Shown piece by piece: positions 24,871-34,954 of a stretch of DNA of 64,000 bases. Under the pieces are notes generated by a model, which ran no database searches, was not told the origin of the DNA, and saw only the letters and a list, made by a program, of their open reading frames with translations. Numbering within the stretch: position 1 is the stretch's first letter; every line of letters begins with the position of its first letter. Both the position numbers and the translations under genes were made by a program. The stretch comes from Multifurca ochricompacta (Eukaryota; Basidiomycota; Agaricomycetes; Russulales; Russulaceae): assembly GCA_022496185.1 (NCBI GenBank), contig WTXG01000077.1, forward strand, positions 62,001 through 126,000. The letters run 5' to 3'.

Positions 24871-25882
24871 ATGCCACCACGTGCGGCGCCTGTAACTTCG
24901 AGCCCGAGCGTTAGAGAACGAAAGTCCAAGAAGAAACAAAAAGAGAATCCACACAAGGACAAAGCGCCGTCGTCTGACACGGAGGCGGCCCCAGTTCGGA
25001 TATCTGCACGCAATGAGGGCGTTGACCCGACTCTCGCATACACGCCTCCTGCGGGTAGCGTTCCCGTGGACTACGACGTTGAATTCGGAGAGCTCGATTA
25101 CGATGCTGTGAAAGAGGACGAGGGCGTAGAACTTTGGCTTGTCCGGGTCCGAATGTGGTGTGTGTTACTTACATTCTTTCTGGCCTCTGCCGCCAGCACC
25201 CCATGCCCATCCTCCATTCGACGCATTTCCCTCCCTCTCTTTCTCTCTTTTTATCCTTAGGTGAAAGCAAAGAACCTTCACGGAGTTAAAATTTTGCCCA
25301 AAACCGGCCTGGTGGGCGAGCTATCGCGTAAAAATACCGCATATGATACTTGGGCGATCAATCCCTCCCATGATCACAATGCAAGTGCAAGCGCAAATGG
25401 TGATCAGAGTATTGATGCAGAAGCGCCTGTCGGTGCTGAAGAGCTCGACAGTTTATCGGTGCTCCTACCACGCAAAAGAAAAGGTGGAAAGCTATTCCTC
25501 GGTACGTGTTCCGTGCGCCTCATAGTGTTTTACCTTTTTTTTTTTGATTAATTTGTTCATGGCCGCACGTTTCTCAGCCCCCAAACCTGTAACGCGACAT
25601 CTCATTGTCTCTATGCGACCTGCAAAACCTACGAGGCCAGACCCAGCCTCAGACATCACTCTCCATCGAAACCCACCTCGGGATGCGTACCCTGAAGAGG
25701 CGCTGACCCATCGCTTCAGGCCGTACGGTGACCCTGGGGATCCTCCGCCAGACAATCACGTAGATGTGGAGATGGATGACAAGCCGGCGAAGATCCTTGA
25801 TAAAGAGAAGGAGAAGCGCAAGCGGAAAGGTGACAACGAGCCACCGAAGAAAGCGAAAAAGGCAAAAACGACGGCGTCTTGA
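24871..25882 (+). CDS. RPA34.5-like RNA polymerase I subunit
   Basis: Resembles the A34.5 subunit that dimerises with A49 on RNA polymerase I in the nucleolus. Exon 1 starts MPPRAAPVTSSPSVRERKSK, a basic segment with many Lys/Arg, followed by VDYDVEFGELDYDAVKEDEG and ELWLVRV; exon 2 starts VKAKNLHGVKILPKTGLVGE, and exon 3 (25578-25882) holds VTRHLIVSMRPAKP and a very Lys-rich, charged tail (EKEKRKRKGDNEPPKKAKKA). The acidic ExD region, ELWLVR-VKxKxL core and KKRK-type tail are the family pattern. Intron 2 is 25502-25577 (GTACGT...TCTCAG). Intron 1 ends at 25260; its donor is not certain (GTGTTA at 25162 or GTCCGA at 25147 keep frame). An upstream in-frame ATG at 24742 adds 43 residues without family character, so 24871 is preferred. 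It is single copy, lying in the spacer between the duplicated arms. Confidence 0.75.
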
Positions 25883-26670
25883 TAGTGGCAACTATGATCG
25901 TTGCATCCTCCGCATTTTCCCCACATTCATCACAAATAATAGAGTAGAAAGTGTGTTAAAGAATCCCCCTCAGAACAAGATTGTAATATTGATACCGCCA
26001 CTGGCTGCTTTACCAACAATGGCCATATACCGTTTTTTTTTGCAAATAGTTTATATCCAAAGACTGGGGTGACGAACTTCTTCCGTACTGACTTTGCATA
26101 TCCAACACTGCTTCTGCCATTCCCAACTTCAGCTCTCTGAGCAGAGCAGCTGTTGATTGCGATTGCAATACCTAATCATGAACGCAGCACCATATGATCG
26201 CGAGAACGTGCGAGTGAGAAGCGGAGAGAAGAGAAGGATTTGATAACTAATGATAACACTGAGACAGACGAGTAGCCTTGCACTGGTCTGCGTCGAGTGT
26301 CGGTAAAGTCGAAGAAGCCGAGTGTGTCAAGTACGTTGAAAACTCTCGAAACTGTGCGTGCCAGTACGAGACGACGAGGTGAGACTTAGTCTGGTATTTC
26401 ATGGATAAGATACTCGTCATTATTATACATGAGGTCAGGGTGAAACGAGTCAATTCCAAAGATGAAGATGTAAGTGGGTGTAGAAAGTATTTCTTTTGAT
26501 GAAGTGAAGGGGCAAGGGACAAAGGGCATGAAGGAGAGTGAAAGGGAAAGGGAATGAAGAAGACGAAGACAAAGCGCGAGAAGGCAAGACGGGCCGGAGA
26601 GGGCAGAGATGGAACGGAAAGTTTCAGGGTTTTACCATCTCAATCTATTCTATTCTCCACTCTTCACACA

Positions 26671-26741
26671 TTCGCGTGCGAGTGAGCGCCTTGTCGCACC
26701 TTCATCTCAATCTCAATCTGAGTGCGTGGATCGGTCCCTGG
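26671..26741 (+). repeat. Promoter segment B (right)
   Basis: Direct-orientation repeat of 24137-24201 inside otherwise inverted arms. It lies about 165-235 nt upstream of the right P450 start codon at 26907, so one of the two P450 copies has this block turned around in its upstream region. Confidence 0.85.
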
Positions 26742-26906
26742 TGTATGGGGTTCTGGGACGCTCCTCCGATGTTCCCATTGCAGTAATTACTGAGTGCCTG
26801 TGCCAGAGCTTCATTTCATAGATAGCAGCTATGGGCCTACTACATAAATATCTCCTTCCGCTCGCTTATAGCCTTGACTGTTGACCGTAAACTTGGTTCA
26901 TCTCTC

Positions 26907-28841
26907 ATGTCCTCTCTCTTCGACCCCTCTTCAATCTCAGAGGGCAACACACTACTCCCCATAAGCATCATCTTTTCCATCCTTCTCTTTTACACTGCTC
27001 GCTACATCAACAGTCCTTATCGCAAGCTACCACCTGGCCCTCGCGGTTACCCAATCATAGGAAACATTCTTGACATTCAGTCCAAGCCGTGGTTCAGGTT
27101 TACAGAGTGGCGAAAGCAATATGGTCGGTCCTCATCCCTCGTGCTTCAGCTGGGTCTCTCAGATCAGATTGACCAGAGGTCTATTAGGTGACTTGATCTA
27201 CCTTAACGTCGCGGGTCAACCCACGATCGTCCTCAATTCACACAAAGTGGCTACGGATCTTCTGGAATTACGTGCTGCGATATATTCAGATAGACCTCGT
27301 TACATCGTCGCATCCGATATAATGACTGGCGGCTTATTCATCGTCTTTTCTCCGTACGGGGAAGTGTAAGTTTTTGGAAACAAGAGACTGGTTCATCATA
27401 TCATACAAACATTAATAAACCAAAAACACCCTTTATCTGGCGCCGGATGCGCAGGGCCGTCTACGAAGCATTGAACAAAGATGCAGCAGCTAAAGACTTT
27501 CACGAGGTACAGACGACCGAAGCCGTCCTTCTCGCATGTGATGGCCTTGCGGAACCTGGGAAATGGGACAGACACCTTCGTCGTGCGGCCGCATCGATGA
27601 TCCTATCGACCGTGTACGACCACCCTACTGTCCGGTCTGAACAAGATCCGGTGGTGAAATTGATCAATGAATTTGGGCAGCGCGTGGGGTGTGCTGCATA
27701 TCCGGGGGCGCACTTGGTGGAACTATTCCCCTGGATGCGACATATTCCTAGCAGGTTCGTGCAGTCTCACTCACTCACACTACTAATTAATACTCATCAC
27801 ACTAACACTAAAGGTTTGCAAAGTGGAAGCGAGACGCGGAGACTTGGTACAAGAAGGATTCGGCTATGTTCGAAGGTCTTTTTAACACTGTCAAGTCTAG
27901 GATCGTATGTGTGTGGGAACCTGTCGTCTTGTCGTTCTGACTCGAACAGTATTTTTCATTTTTCAGGAAGAGGGGGATAACCGTCCTAGCCTGACTGCTA
28001 CGTTGATTCGTGATGTCGAGGGACACAAACTTTCGATGCGGGAAGCAGCTTGGTCTGCAGAAAATTTATAGTAAGCATGTGCATGATTATCCACAGGCGG
28101 CAAGTGTTTAATCTTGTGTTCAGCAATGGTGGCGCAGACACAACTGCTGCAACAATGGCGTGGTGGACCATCGCCATCCTTGCCTACCCTGAGACACAGG
28201 CACGAGCCCATGCAGAACTCGACCAGGTCGTTGGCCGTGCCCGTTTGCCGACCTTTGCCGACTACCCACGCTTACCCTACATTCGCGCCATGGTCAAGGA
28301 GGCTCTCCACTGGCGACCGGTCGGTCCAATCGGCATGCCACATCAATCGGTCGAAGATGACTGGTATGAAGGGATTTTCATTCCAAAAGGCGCGATCTGT
28401 ATTGTGAACATGTGGCACCTGAATCGTGATCCCGAGGTCCACGGTAAGGATGCGACACATTTCAATCCGTCAAGGCATCTCGACGGTAAGGGCGATGTTG
28501 CTCCCGGACCACGTGAAGCGAAAGAGGGACACATCACGTATGGGTTTGGTCGGAGGGCTTGTGTTGCTCGTCGTGTGGCGAATAATTCAGTTTTCATTGA
28601 TATTGCGATGGTGTTGTGGGCTTCGAAGATTGAGCGCAAGAAAGACTGGTCACTTGATGTGGATGGGTGTGACGATCATGGACTGGTTGTGTGAGTCATC
28701 AGCTCGCTCGCTCTCTCCTTTCCCTCCCGTACTAATAAGATGACACGCAGACGTCCTGTTCCATTCGAATGTTCGATCACTCCGCGGTTCCCAGAGTCAC
28801 TAGATCTCCTTGCTCGAGAACGCAAGCTACGCGGTTTATGA
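26907..28841 (+). pseudogene. Cytochrome P450, right copy, splice and ExxR lesions
   Basis: Same P450 as 22087-23953. Exon 1 is 26907-27123 (membrane anchor, KLPPGPRGYPIIGN), exon 2 27188-27365 (DLIYLNVAGQPTIVL...FSPYGEV). Intron 2 starts GTAAGT at 27366, but the acceptor that reads TTTAG in the left copy is TTTAT here (27436 is T). The next AG, at 27453-27454, keeps the reading frame but drops WRRMR, the helix C motif that contacts the heme. The 68-nt segment missing on the left is present (27542-27609). Further exons give FAKWKRDAETWYKKDSAMFE, EEGDNRPSLTATLIRDVEGH, GGADTTAATMAWW and the heme loop YGFGRRACVARRVAN. The ExxR arginine is replaced by His (EALHW, codon 28308-28310). The final exon ends RELARERK-like (LLARERKLRGL) at 28841. 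Family knowledge says loss of ExxR abolishes stable P450, so this copy is probably inactive. Confidence 0.88.
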
Positions 28842-28879
28842 CCAGTATCTAACGTGTACCTACCATCCTCCTGAATACT

Positions 28880-31800
28880 TCACCCACCATAGTGAACAAA
28901 ATTGACCCATCGTTCCAATGTCATCCTCTTCTTTCTCCGTAGCTTCTTCACCGCATCTCGAAGTGCCTCACCAGATCTCTCATAATACCCTACCTCTCTC
29001 TCTCTTGTACCCGAGTTCGAGAACATAGACTTGTAGAAATGTTTCGCCAGATCCCGTCCATCCATATCTGCCATAGCCCACATCGTCCCTACCACACTTC
29101 CGAATCCACAATATTGCATTGCTGCAGTCAGATGGAGTGCTTCATCAGTAATACTCTTATCGGTCAATTCTGCTGTGTGACACGCGGACAGGAATGCAAA
29201 TTCTGCATTCGGAATCTGAGATCGCACAATGTCACGCAACGTAAGCCGTTCCCTTCCATGGAGCTTGAATGATGCATCGAATGGCTTTCCACTCTTCAAT
29301 GACCCATGGCACACGAAATGAGCAAACTGGTGGTCTTGGAGCCCTTCCAGCACAGTCCTTCTCGTCGCCTCTTCTGAGATAAGACTGGTCACCTTTGTCC
29401 TGACAGCTTGAACGACCTTCATCTCATCCCATGCTCCTGGCAGGGATTCGTCGTCCGGTTGTGCCATGAGGAGAATCGAAGGCTTAGGCAGCTTCGGCTT
29501 CTGCTTATTGAATGAACCCAATTTGTTGCGAGATTCGATCAGTGCGGAGAGTGTTGGCGTATATGATGGGATGTAAAGATCTGAAAAATATCGCTTTGCC
29601 CCGCCCTGCTCTGATGGGATTGGGCCGATCGCGTGGAGAGGAAGAGAACAGAATACGGATGTTGGGCACCACCACACATGAGATTGCTCTTCGATACCCA
29701 ATGCGCAAAGTCTTTCAAGCACTGGCCGACCGACAAGATCATAGAGCTCTGTGAGCACGAAAGTTAAAGCATCATCGTATTCCTTCGAGTCCAGGCCTGC
29801 TTTTCGTGCGTCCACTAGATGATCTCTTAATCTGTTTGCACGGTCATAAAAATCATCGGGGGTGGTGATAAGTGATGGAAAGGGCTGATGGAGGGCGGTG
29901 GCGGCGGCGGCGGCGGCGGTGATGATGATGATGTCGGAACGGCATCGGGAATGGTTGATGACGATCACGGGTCCTCGGGAAGCGGCGAGACGGAGATTTT
30001 CGAATTGGGGTAGGTTCAAAAAGTTGTGAAATGAAGGAAGTGCTTGTATTTCTGAAACGAGCTCATCGCGCTCTTCCATCAGTTTGCGTTGCTTTACCAC
30101 GAGATGACCAAACCAGTCCATTCCTTCACCACCCGCTCCTGGCGCCCCGCCCAACCCAAGAGGCGAAATGGACGTAGTCAGCCCTTCCAACTCCTTATTG
30201 ACACACGCAAATCTCTCTGCTAGAGACGGGTTCGTCCGATGCAGTCGCTCGATTGACGTCCGAAGGCCACGCATCTCTGACCAGATCAACGCCCTTCCCT
30301 GCTCGAGTATCTCGATTGCTTTCTCGACTTGACCTTTCTCTATCTGATACGACGCGTAGTCCAACGGTAAGGATTCATAATTTTCGCGCATCGAGACAAG
30401 ACGAAAATGTTGGGTGTCTAGATTCGGTGCGAATACCAATGACGCTTGCATTAACGACATGCTAGACTGATATGCAAATGAGACGGAGCGGTGTCTGGCA
30501 CGTCGGGCAACCTGGGCCCATTCACATGAATAGCGAAAGCGTAGAGGTATGTTCGCGTGTTCATCCTTGCTGGCCAGGGAATATAGTCGCATTATTTCTT
30601 CAAAGCCTTGCCTGCGACGGAACAACGGTAAGCGAGTGAACAAAGAAGAAATAAGCTGTTGGAATATAAGAAGGAGGAATGGCTTTGCCACTGGCATGTT
30701 GAGAAGATCGCGGCTGAGGCTGATTGACTCGTTAAGGAACTCGAGTTTATGAGTACAATGGAATCCGCGCAGGAGGAGGTCTGCCAATTTTTCAGCGGTG
30801 GCGAATGTGAAGTAGTCATTGGAGAGAGGTGAAGTGAGGAACATTCGACAATATTTGATGCTTCCCTCAATGTCCGCTATATCGTTAAGCTCACCCATGG
30901 AGCGAAGTGCGTTAATATGTTGGCTTCTCTTTTCAGCGTCCATTGAAGAAAAAGACAAAGACGGAACAAGGTTCGATTTAGCGACAGCAGAAGCTACCAG
31001 GGATCGTAATGATGGAATGTCGAGATCGGAATGGCGCTCTTCAAGACCACCTGGAACACCGAATATTGTAGACCGCACACTCATACTGGCCTTTAGGGCC
31101 CGAGTGACAGTGGTACGTTGAAAATCAGAAAGAGACGTCACGCTGAGCAGGGCACGAAGCCGCGAAATCGACTCCTCTAGATACTCTGGGTTTCCACACG
31201 TGGCCGACCGGGCGAGTGCGATCGCTGAAAGCAGATTCAAAGCTTGGTCTCTGCATGACTCGGAACTCTCTTCAGAAGTGATAACTCTGTCCAAGATGGC
31301 TGCTGCTTCCTCATAATCCGCGTTCGAGTACGTTACATGGAAGCGATGGGCGAGCGCGTGTGCGAGCGCCAAGGGGACATGTTGGAAATTGGGTAGATGG
31401 ATGCAAGCCTCCCGCAGGCATTCAACGATTTGGCACAAGGCTTTCTCTCGCCTTATTACAGTGAAACTGGTGGTAGTAACTGCTTGAACCAAGGATGCGA
31501 CAGTGGTTTTTATGAAGTGTTCGTTTTGTAGTATTTCCGATGGAAGGAAGAGTTCGCGACAGAGGATCGCCATCTCTTCTATGTCGTTCGTCAGATCGCC
31601 AGACTGTAACTCAACCTGAATGGCCAATGCCTTCACAAGCGAGGTTGTAACTTGATTGGGTGAAATGTCAAAGACTTGGAGGGGCTGGTCTCGGAGATAA
31701 TGGAGGTATTGAATGAGGTATTCTACGTCTTCGGGTTGCTTGGACTTTTCCAGGTGAAGAAGAAGGGCGTCTGTGAGGTCAAGGAAGACCTGGAGAATAT

Positions 31801-32068
31801 TTCTACCGTGCCCTGCCGATGGCTGTGGAAGGAATATTGCGTAAGTAAAATAAAGGATGGATTTGTCCAGGTCGTCATTATCGTCCGACAACATGTAGCG
31901 AGTAAACCACGCCAAACCCAGAGCCTGGAGATCAATAGAGGACTGTGGATGATCAATAATACTCTGGATTTGGTATATGTCATGGTCGATTTCAGAGATG
32001 GAAACTGTGAAAGATATAATCACGAATGGTACTAGAGGAGGGGGGGACTTGCCTAGTGAGGTATTCAT
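28880..32068 (-). CDS. TPR-like/CHAT-domain protease, intact copy
   Basis: A 1,062-aa protein in one uninterrupted frame, starting MNTSLGKSPPPLVPFVIISF. The CHAT domain is a caspase/separase-fold cysteine protease module; the dyad is visible as His in QFAHFVCHGSLKSG (about 921) and Cys in AEFAFLSACHTAELT (about 963), followed by GFGSVVGTMWAMADMDG and a C-terminal ALRDAVKKLRRKK. The N-terminal ~600 residues are helical, with degenerate TPR-like repeats (for example ALHAFxLxxRF, YEEAAAILDRVI, LEFLNESISLSRDLL). A poly-Ala stretch follows SDIIIITA at about 720. CHAT proteins with TPR-like N-termini are strongly expanded in Agaricomycetes and their roles are mostly unknown; regulated cell death or effector functions are inferred from prokaryotic and animal relatives. 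It is convergent with the right P450, 38 nt between stops, and is the only unbroken CHAT/P450 gene in the duplication. Confidence 0.93.
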   Translation of the reverse strand: MNTSLGKSPPPLVPFVIISFTVSISEIDHDIYQIQSIIDHPQSSIDLQALGLAWFTRYMLSDDNDDLDKSILYFTYAIFLPQPSAGHGRNILQVFLDLTDALLLHLEKSKQPEDVEYLIQYLHYLRDQPLQVFDISPNQVTTSLVKALAIQVELQSGDLTNDIEEMAILCRELFLPSEILQNEHFIKTTVASLVQAVTTTSFTVIRREKALCQIVECLREACIHLPNFQHVPLALAHALAHRFHVTYSNADYEEAAAILDRVITSEESSESCRDQALNLLSAIALARSATCGNPEYLEESISRLRALLSVTSLSDFQRTTVTRALKASMSVRSTIFGVPGGLEERHSDLDIPSLRSLVASAVAKSNLVPSLSFSSMDAEKRSQHINALRSMGELNDIADIEGSIKYCRMFLTSPLSNDYFTFATAEKLADLLLRGFHCTHKLEFLNESISLSRDLLNMPVAKPFLLLIFQQLISSLFTRLPLFRRRQGFEEIMRLYSLASKDEHANIPLRFRYSCEWAQVARRARHRSVSFAYQSSMSLMQASLVFAPNLDTQHFRLVSMRENYESLPLDYASYQIEKGQVEKAIEILEQGRALIWSEMRGLRTSIERLHRTNPSLAERFACVNKELEGLTTSISPLGLGGAPGAGGEGMDWFGHLVVKQRKLMEERDELVSEIQALPSFHNFLNLPQFENLRLAASRGPVIVINHSRCRSDIIIITAAAAAATALHQPFPSLITTPDDFYDRANRLRDHLVDARKAGLDSKEYDDALTFVLTELYDLVGRPVLERLCALGIEEQSHVWWCPTSVFCSLPLHAIGPIPSEQGGAKRYFSDLYIPSYTPTLSALIESRNKLGSFNKQKPKLPKPSILLMAQPDDESLPGAWDEMKVVQAVRTKVTSLISEEATRRTVLEGLQDHQFAHFVCHGSLKSGKPFDASFKLHGRERLTLRDIVRSQIPNAEFAFLSACHTAELTDKSITDEALHLTAAMQYCGFGSVVGTMWAMADMDGRDLAKHFYKSMFSNSGTREREVGYYERSGEALRDAVKKLRRKKRMTLERWVNFVHYGG

Positions 32069-32257
32069 GGTTCAACGGTTGAAAATCAGGAGATTAAATC
32101 GCAGGTCGTCTGTACTCAGGAAAGAGTATCAGACAGCCAGATACCCTGGGAGCAATGAACTGCCTTCATAACTATCACGTGCGTTCATCAGAGGCGGTGG
32201 AAGGAGTAGGAACAGGAACAGGAACAGAAATCTCGAATTAGTGGTAGGCCGTGCATC

Positions 32258-34543
32258 CGTTGGATCTAATCCTTGTCTCCTTGTTTCTTACGACCTTCTA
32301 GTGTGACATATGCGGCCGTAGCTATTGTAAGGATGGATCGGGCGTTGAGCATGAAACAGCCAGCTATTGGCTCTCCTCTATCGAACCCTGAATTAGAGCA
32401 CTTATGATCTAGTTTCAATATCTTATCATTTGCATTCCGGGCCGCATGCCCGTCCATTCCTTACACCAGTTTCACTACCTCCCCGTCTTAATTGCCAGGT
32501 TTCTACCTCTCCGTCTACACCTCTCCGCCTTTATTGCCTGGCTTCATCTCACCTGTCTCCTTTCAATCCTAATTCGCCCTCTTTCTGCTTCATAACTAGG
32601 TCTCTCTGCAAGTATATAAGTGTACATACAATGCTTGTAGTAGACCAGCCAGTGAGCCAACAGAAGCAGAAATCAAACGGCATTTCTCCCCTTTTTCTCT
32701 GTCTTTCTTTTGTGCGCTAAAGAACTTCTTGACGACATCGAGCGCAAGGCCAAACGGAACCAGCAAGCAGTAGATTCGCATCAGTTCAAGCACGATACAC
32801 CCTCCTTCGAAGTCTCAGTTATCTCAGGGATTCCTTCATTGCTCTCTTCCACCTTTATACCTCTCTCCTCTAGGGAATACTTTGCCTCGCACTCACCGCG
32901 GATTAGATCCGTACACTATGTCGTTCGCAAAAAGACCCCATCACCCTTCGAGTCTACCAACCTAGTCGCCTTGGCCCCTTCCTCTTAATTACACACAACG
33001 TAGGGATTTGGTGTCGCACGCATTCCGCAGCCTCGAGATATTTCACTAGACACTACTGTCACTTTGCCGGAGATATGAGTCAGGATATGAACTCGGGGAT
33101 TATGAAGTGACCACGTCAGCGTTCACGAATACACAGAGAAAGCATGAGCAGCTAAATGAAACCAAGTGCTGACTCGGAATGGAGTGGCAGCCTGCTTCGT
33201 ACCACAAAGTATCCCCTGTTTGTGTGAAGGATAGCAGAGCACTAAGGGCCACCAACATACCCATAAATAAAATTAGTACGTGTTCACGACCTCGAATACA
33301 GATCATGGTGCACGAAACGAAGTTTCAGTCATTGCCCAGGGGTTTGATCCCTTTCTTCAGTTCTCTCAAAGTATCTGGAGAGAAAACGTATTTGCCGATA
33401 ACGTCGTAATGGGGCACCTCTTCCCAGTTGCTGGAGAAAATCGAGCGGATAGAGATCTTTGGCTCAGTTTGATCCATCTGCATCAACCATCTGGCCAACA
33501 GCCCCCACAGTATTACACCGTCACAGGAGGGTGAAGTCACTCTATTTGAGATTTGTGATGATACTCGAATCGTGGGCAAATAGAGTGGAACGAGAATTGA
33601 GTTCAGCGGGAGGGGAAGTCGAGGTTGAAATCGTACGATGTGCTGTGCTCAACTGAGCTGCTGAGCAAACTTGCCTCCTTCAACGAACGAAGTACCGGAT
33701 AACTACTCGTAATATTTGGATATCATCATTACTCGGTGAACGCGGTACTCTCGTCTCTATACATCGTCCGATAAATATTTAAAAAAAGATTCCAACATGC
33801 TCTAGTGGTGTGAGGGATTGAATTAAGAAAATGACAAACATATACGTGCGGTCACCGGAGTTTCAATATCAATCATCAATCAGCACTCAGCGTCAGCACA
33901 AAGCCAAGTTTACGTACACCAACTAATTTCCCCTCATCCAAGATTCATAAAATTCGTTTTGTTTTGATTACCCATCTCACCACAAAGCGCGTCCACAGCT
34001 ATTAGGTATCCCTACAATCTTTCAACGTAGATCTTTCAATCATTTTTTTTAACCATGGGGATGGACGGTGTGACATAATTGTAACCATTGTGACGTATAT
34101 GTGACTTGACTGACTTCGCTGATAACATCGAGATAGGAGAGCGGCTAGCTTCGGAAATCGTAATCCGTTTGCATTTGCAGTCTTAATAATTTGTGGTGTG
34201 GTGTTCGGAAATCTGAATCCGAGAGTTTTTTCAAGGGCAATGATAGATCGTTTGATTTGATACCGATGCACGCCTGTCACTTCTTTTTTGCACTCGACGT
34301 CACAGGTCAGGGTGCTGAGCAAGGTAACCAGCTTGCGCCTCCTCCGAAACCAATCTCTATATAATTCAGGATCTGTGTGTGGGGAAATATCGCATATCGC
34401 ATAGACCCTCTTCCCAGACATGTCTACCACACCTTCACAGAGTGTACGTAGGCTCTTCACCACGCACAGCACTTTTCGCACTATGGTACTTATAGGGGAT
34501 GATTTATTTACAGGCTTCAAACCAGCATGCCTCGAATCCGGAT
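32258..34543. other. Intergenic region, no gene recognised
   Basis: About 2.3 kb beyond the outer edge of the inverted duplication. Open frames of 60-170 codons exist, including one of 172 codons on the minus strand (34002-34520, TTG start, best ATG start MSGKRVYAICDISPHTDPEL), but none resembles a known family. An AT-balanced composition and absence of long homopolymers contrast with 1-18 kb. Confidence 0.5.
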
Positions 34544-34954
34544 ATGAGCTTTGCTTTTGTCGCTGAAAAATTCCAGGAAGGCGTAGAGCATTATGTACTT
34601 GGCAAATTTCTACCCACCATTCCTGCTCCCTTGAGGTGGTTTTGGACCATTCTTGTATTCTTTTTTAAGGTCAAGTGGTTTATATTTGTAAGTCGACTAT
34701 CATTTCTTTCCCGTGAGTCACCCCGTTCAACATTTACCGTTTTTTTGCAGACGCTTCCCATAAGAATTGCCCTCGACATCTATGAGCGTCAGTTAGTGGT
34801 CATGTTTCCGATACTGCCATCCATCAGAACACGGCTCCTTGGGATACGGACAACGTTGATTGCGTCGCTCCCGAAATCGACCCCGCCAACCGTAAAACAT
34901 GCCGTCGCTTCCTTCATCGGGAGTGACCCGGACGAAGAAGACAAAGATTCATAA
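34544..34954 (+). CDS. Small spliced protein, possible membrane segment
   Basis: Not recognised. Two exons, 34544-34687 and 34751-34954, separated by a 63-nt intron with canonical GTAAGT donor and a T-rich TTTTTTGCAG acceptor; spliced length 115 aa. The protein starts MSFAFVAEKFQEGVEHYVLG, has a strongly hydrophobic, aromatic segment RWFWTILVFFFKVKWFIF (about 33-48) that could cross or lie in a membrane, then IRTRLLGIRTTLIASLP and an acidic C-terminus GSDPDEEDKDS. Because the intron is a multiple of three and open, retention would add 21 residues in frame. The gene call rests on the intron signals and amino-acid texture only. Confidence 0.45.
   Translation: MSFAFVAEKFQEGVEHYVLGKFLPTIPAPLRWFWTILVFFFKVKWFIFVSRLSFLSRESPRSTFTVFLQTLPIRIALDIYERQLVVMFPILPSIRTRLLGIRTTLIASLPKSTPPTVKHAVASFIGSDPDEEDKDS

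Larger units (their letters stand above)
26153..32257 (-). repeat. Right arm of large inverted duplication
   Basis: About 6.1 kb, reverse complement of 18718-24657 with the gene order mirrored: P450 (+) then CHAT (-). It contains two internal departures from a simple mirror image: segment B (26671-26741) is flipped, and ~60 nt of sequence near 26612-26670 has no counterpart at the matching place in the left arm. Confidence 0.93.

Noticed and set aside
18718..32257. Inverted duplication as a transposon with inverted terminal repeats
   Set aside because: Arms are 6 kb with cellular genes, no transposase was seen, and no target-site duplication was found at the outer edges.
34002..34520. 172-codon minus-strand open frame
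   Set aside because: Starts at a non-ATG codon, no homology recognised, and no splice support; mentioned only as an intergenic open frame.
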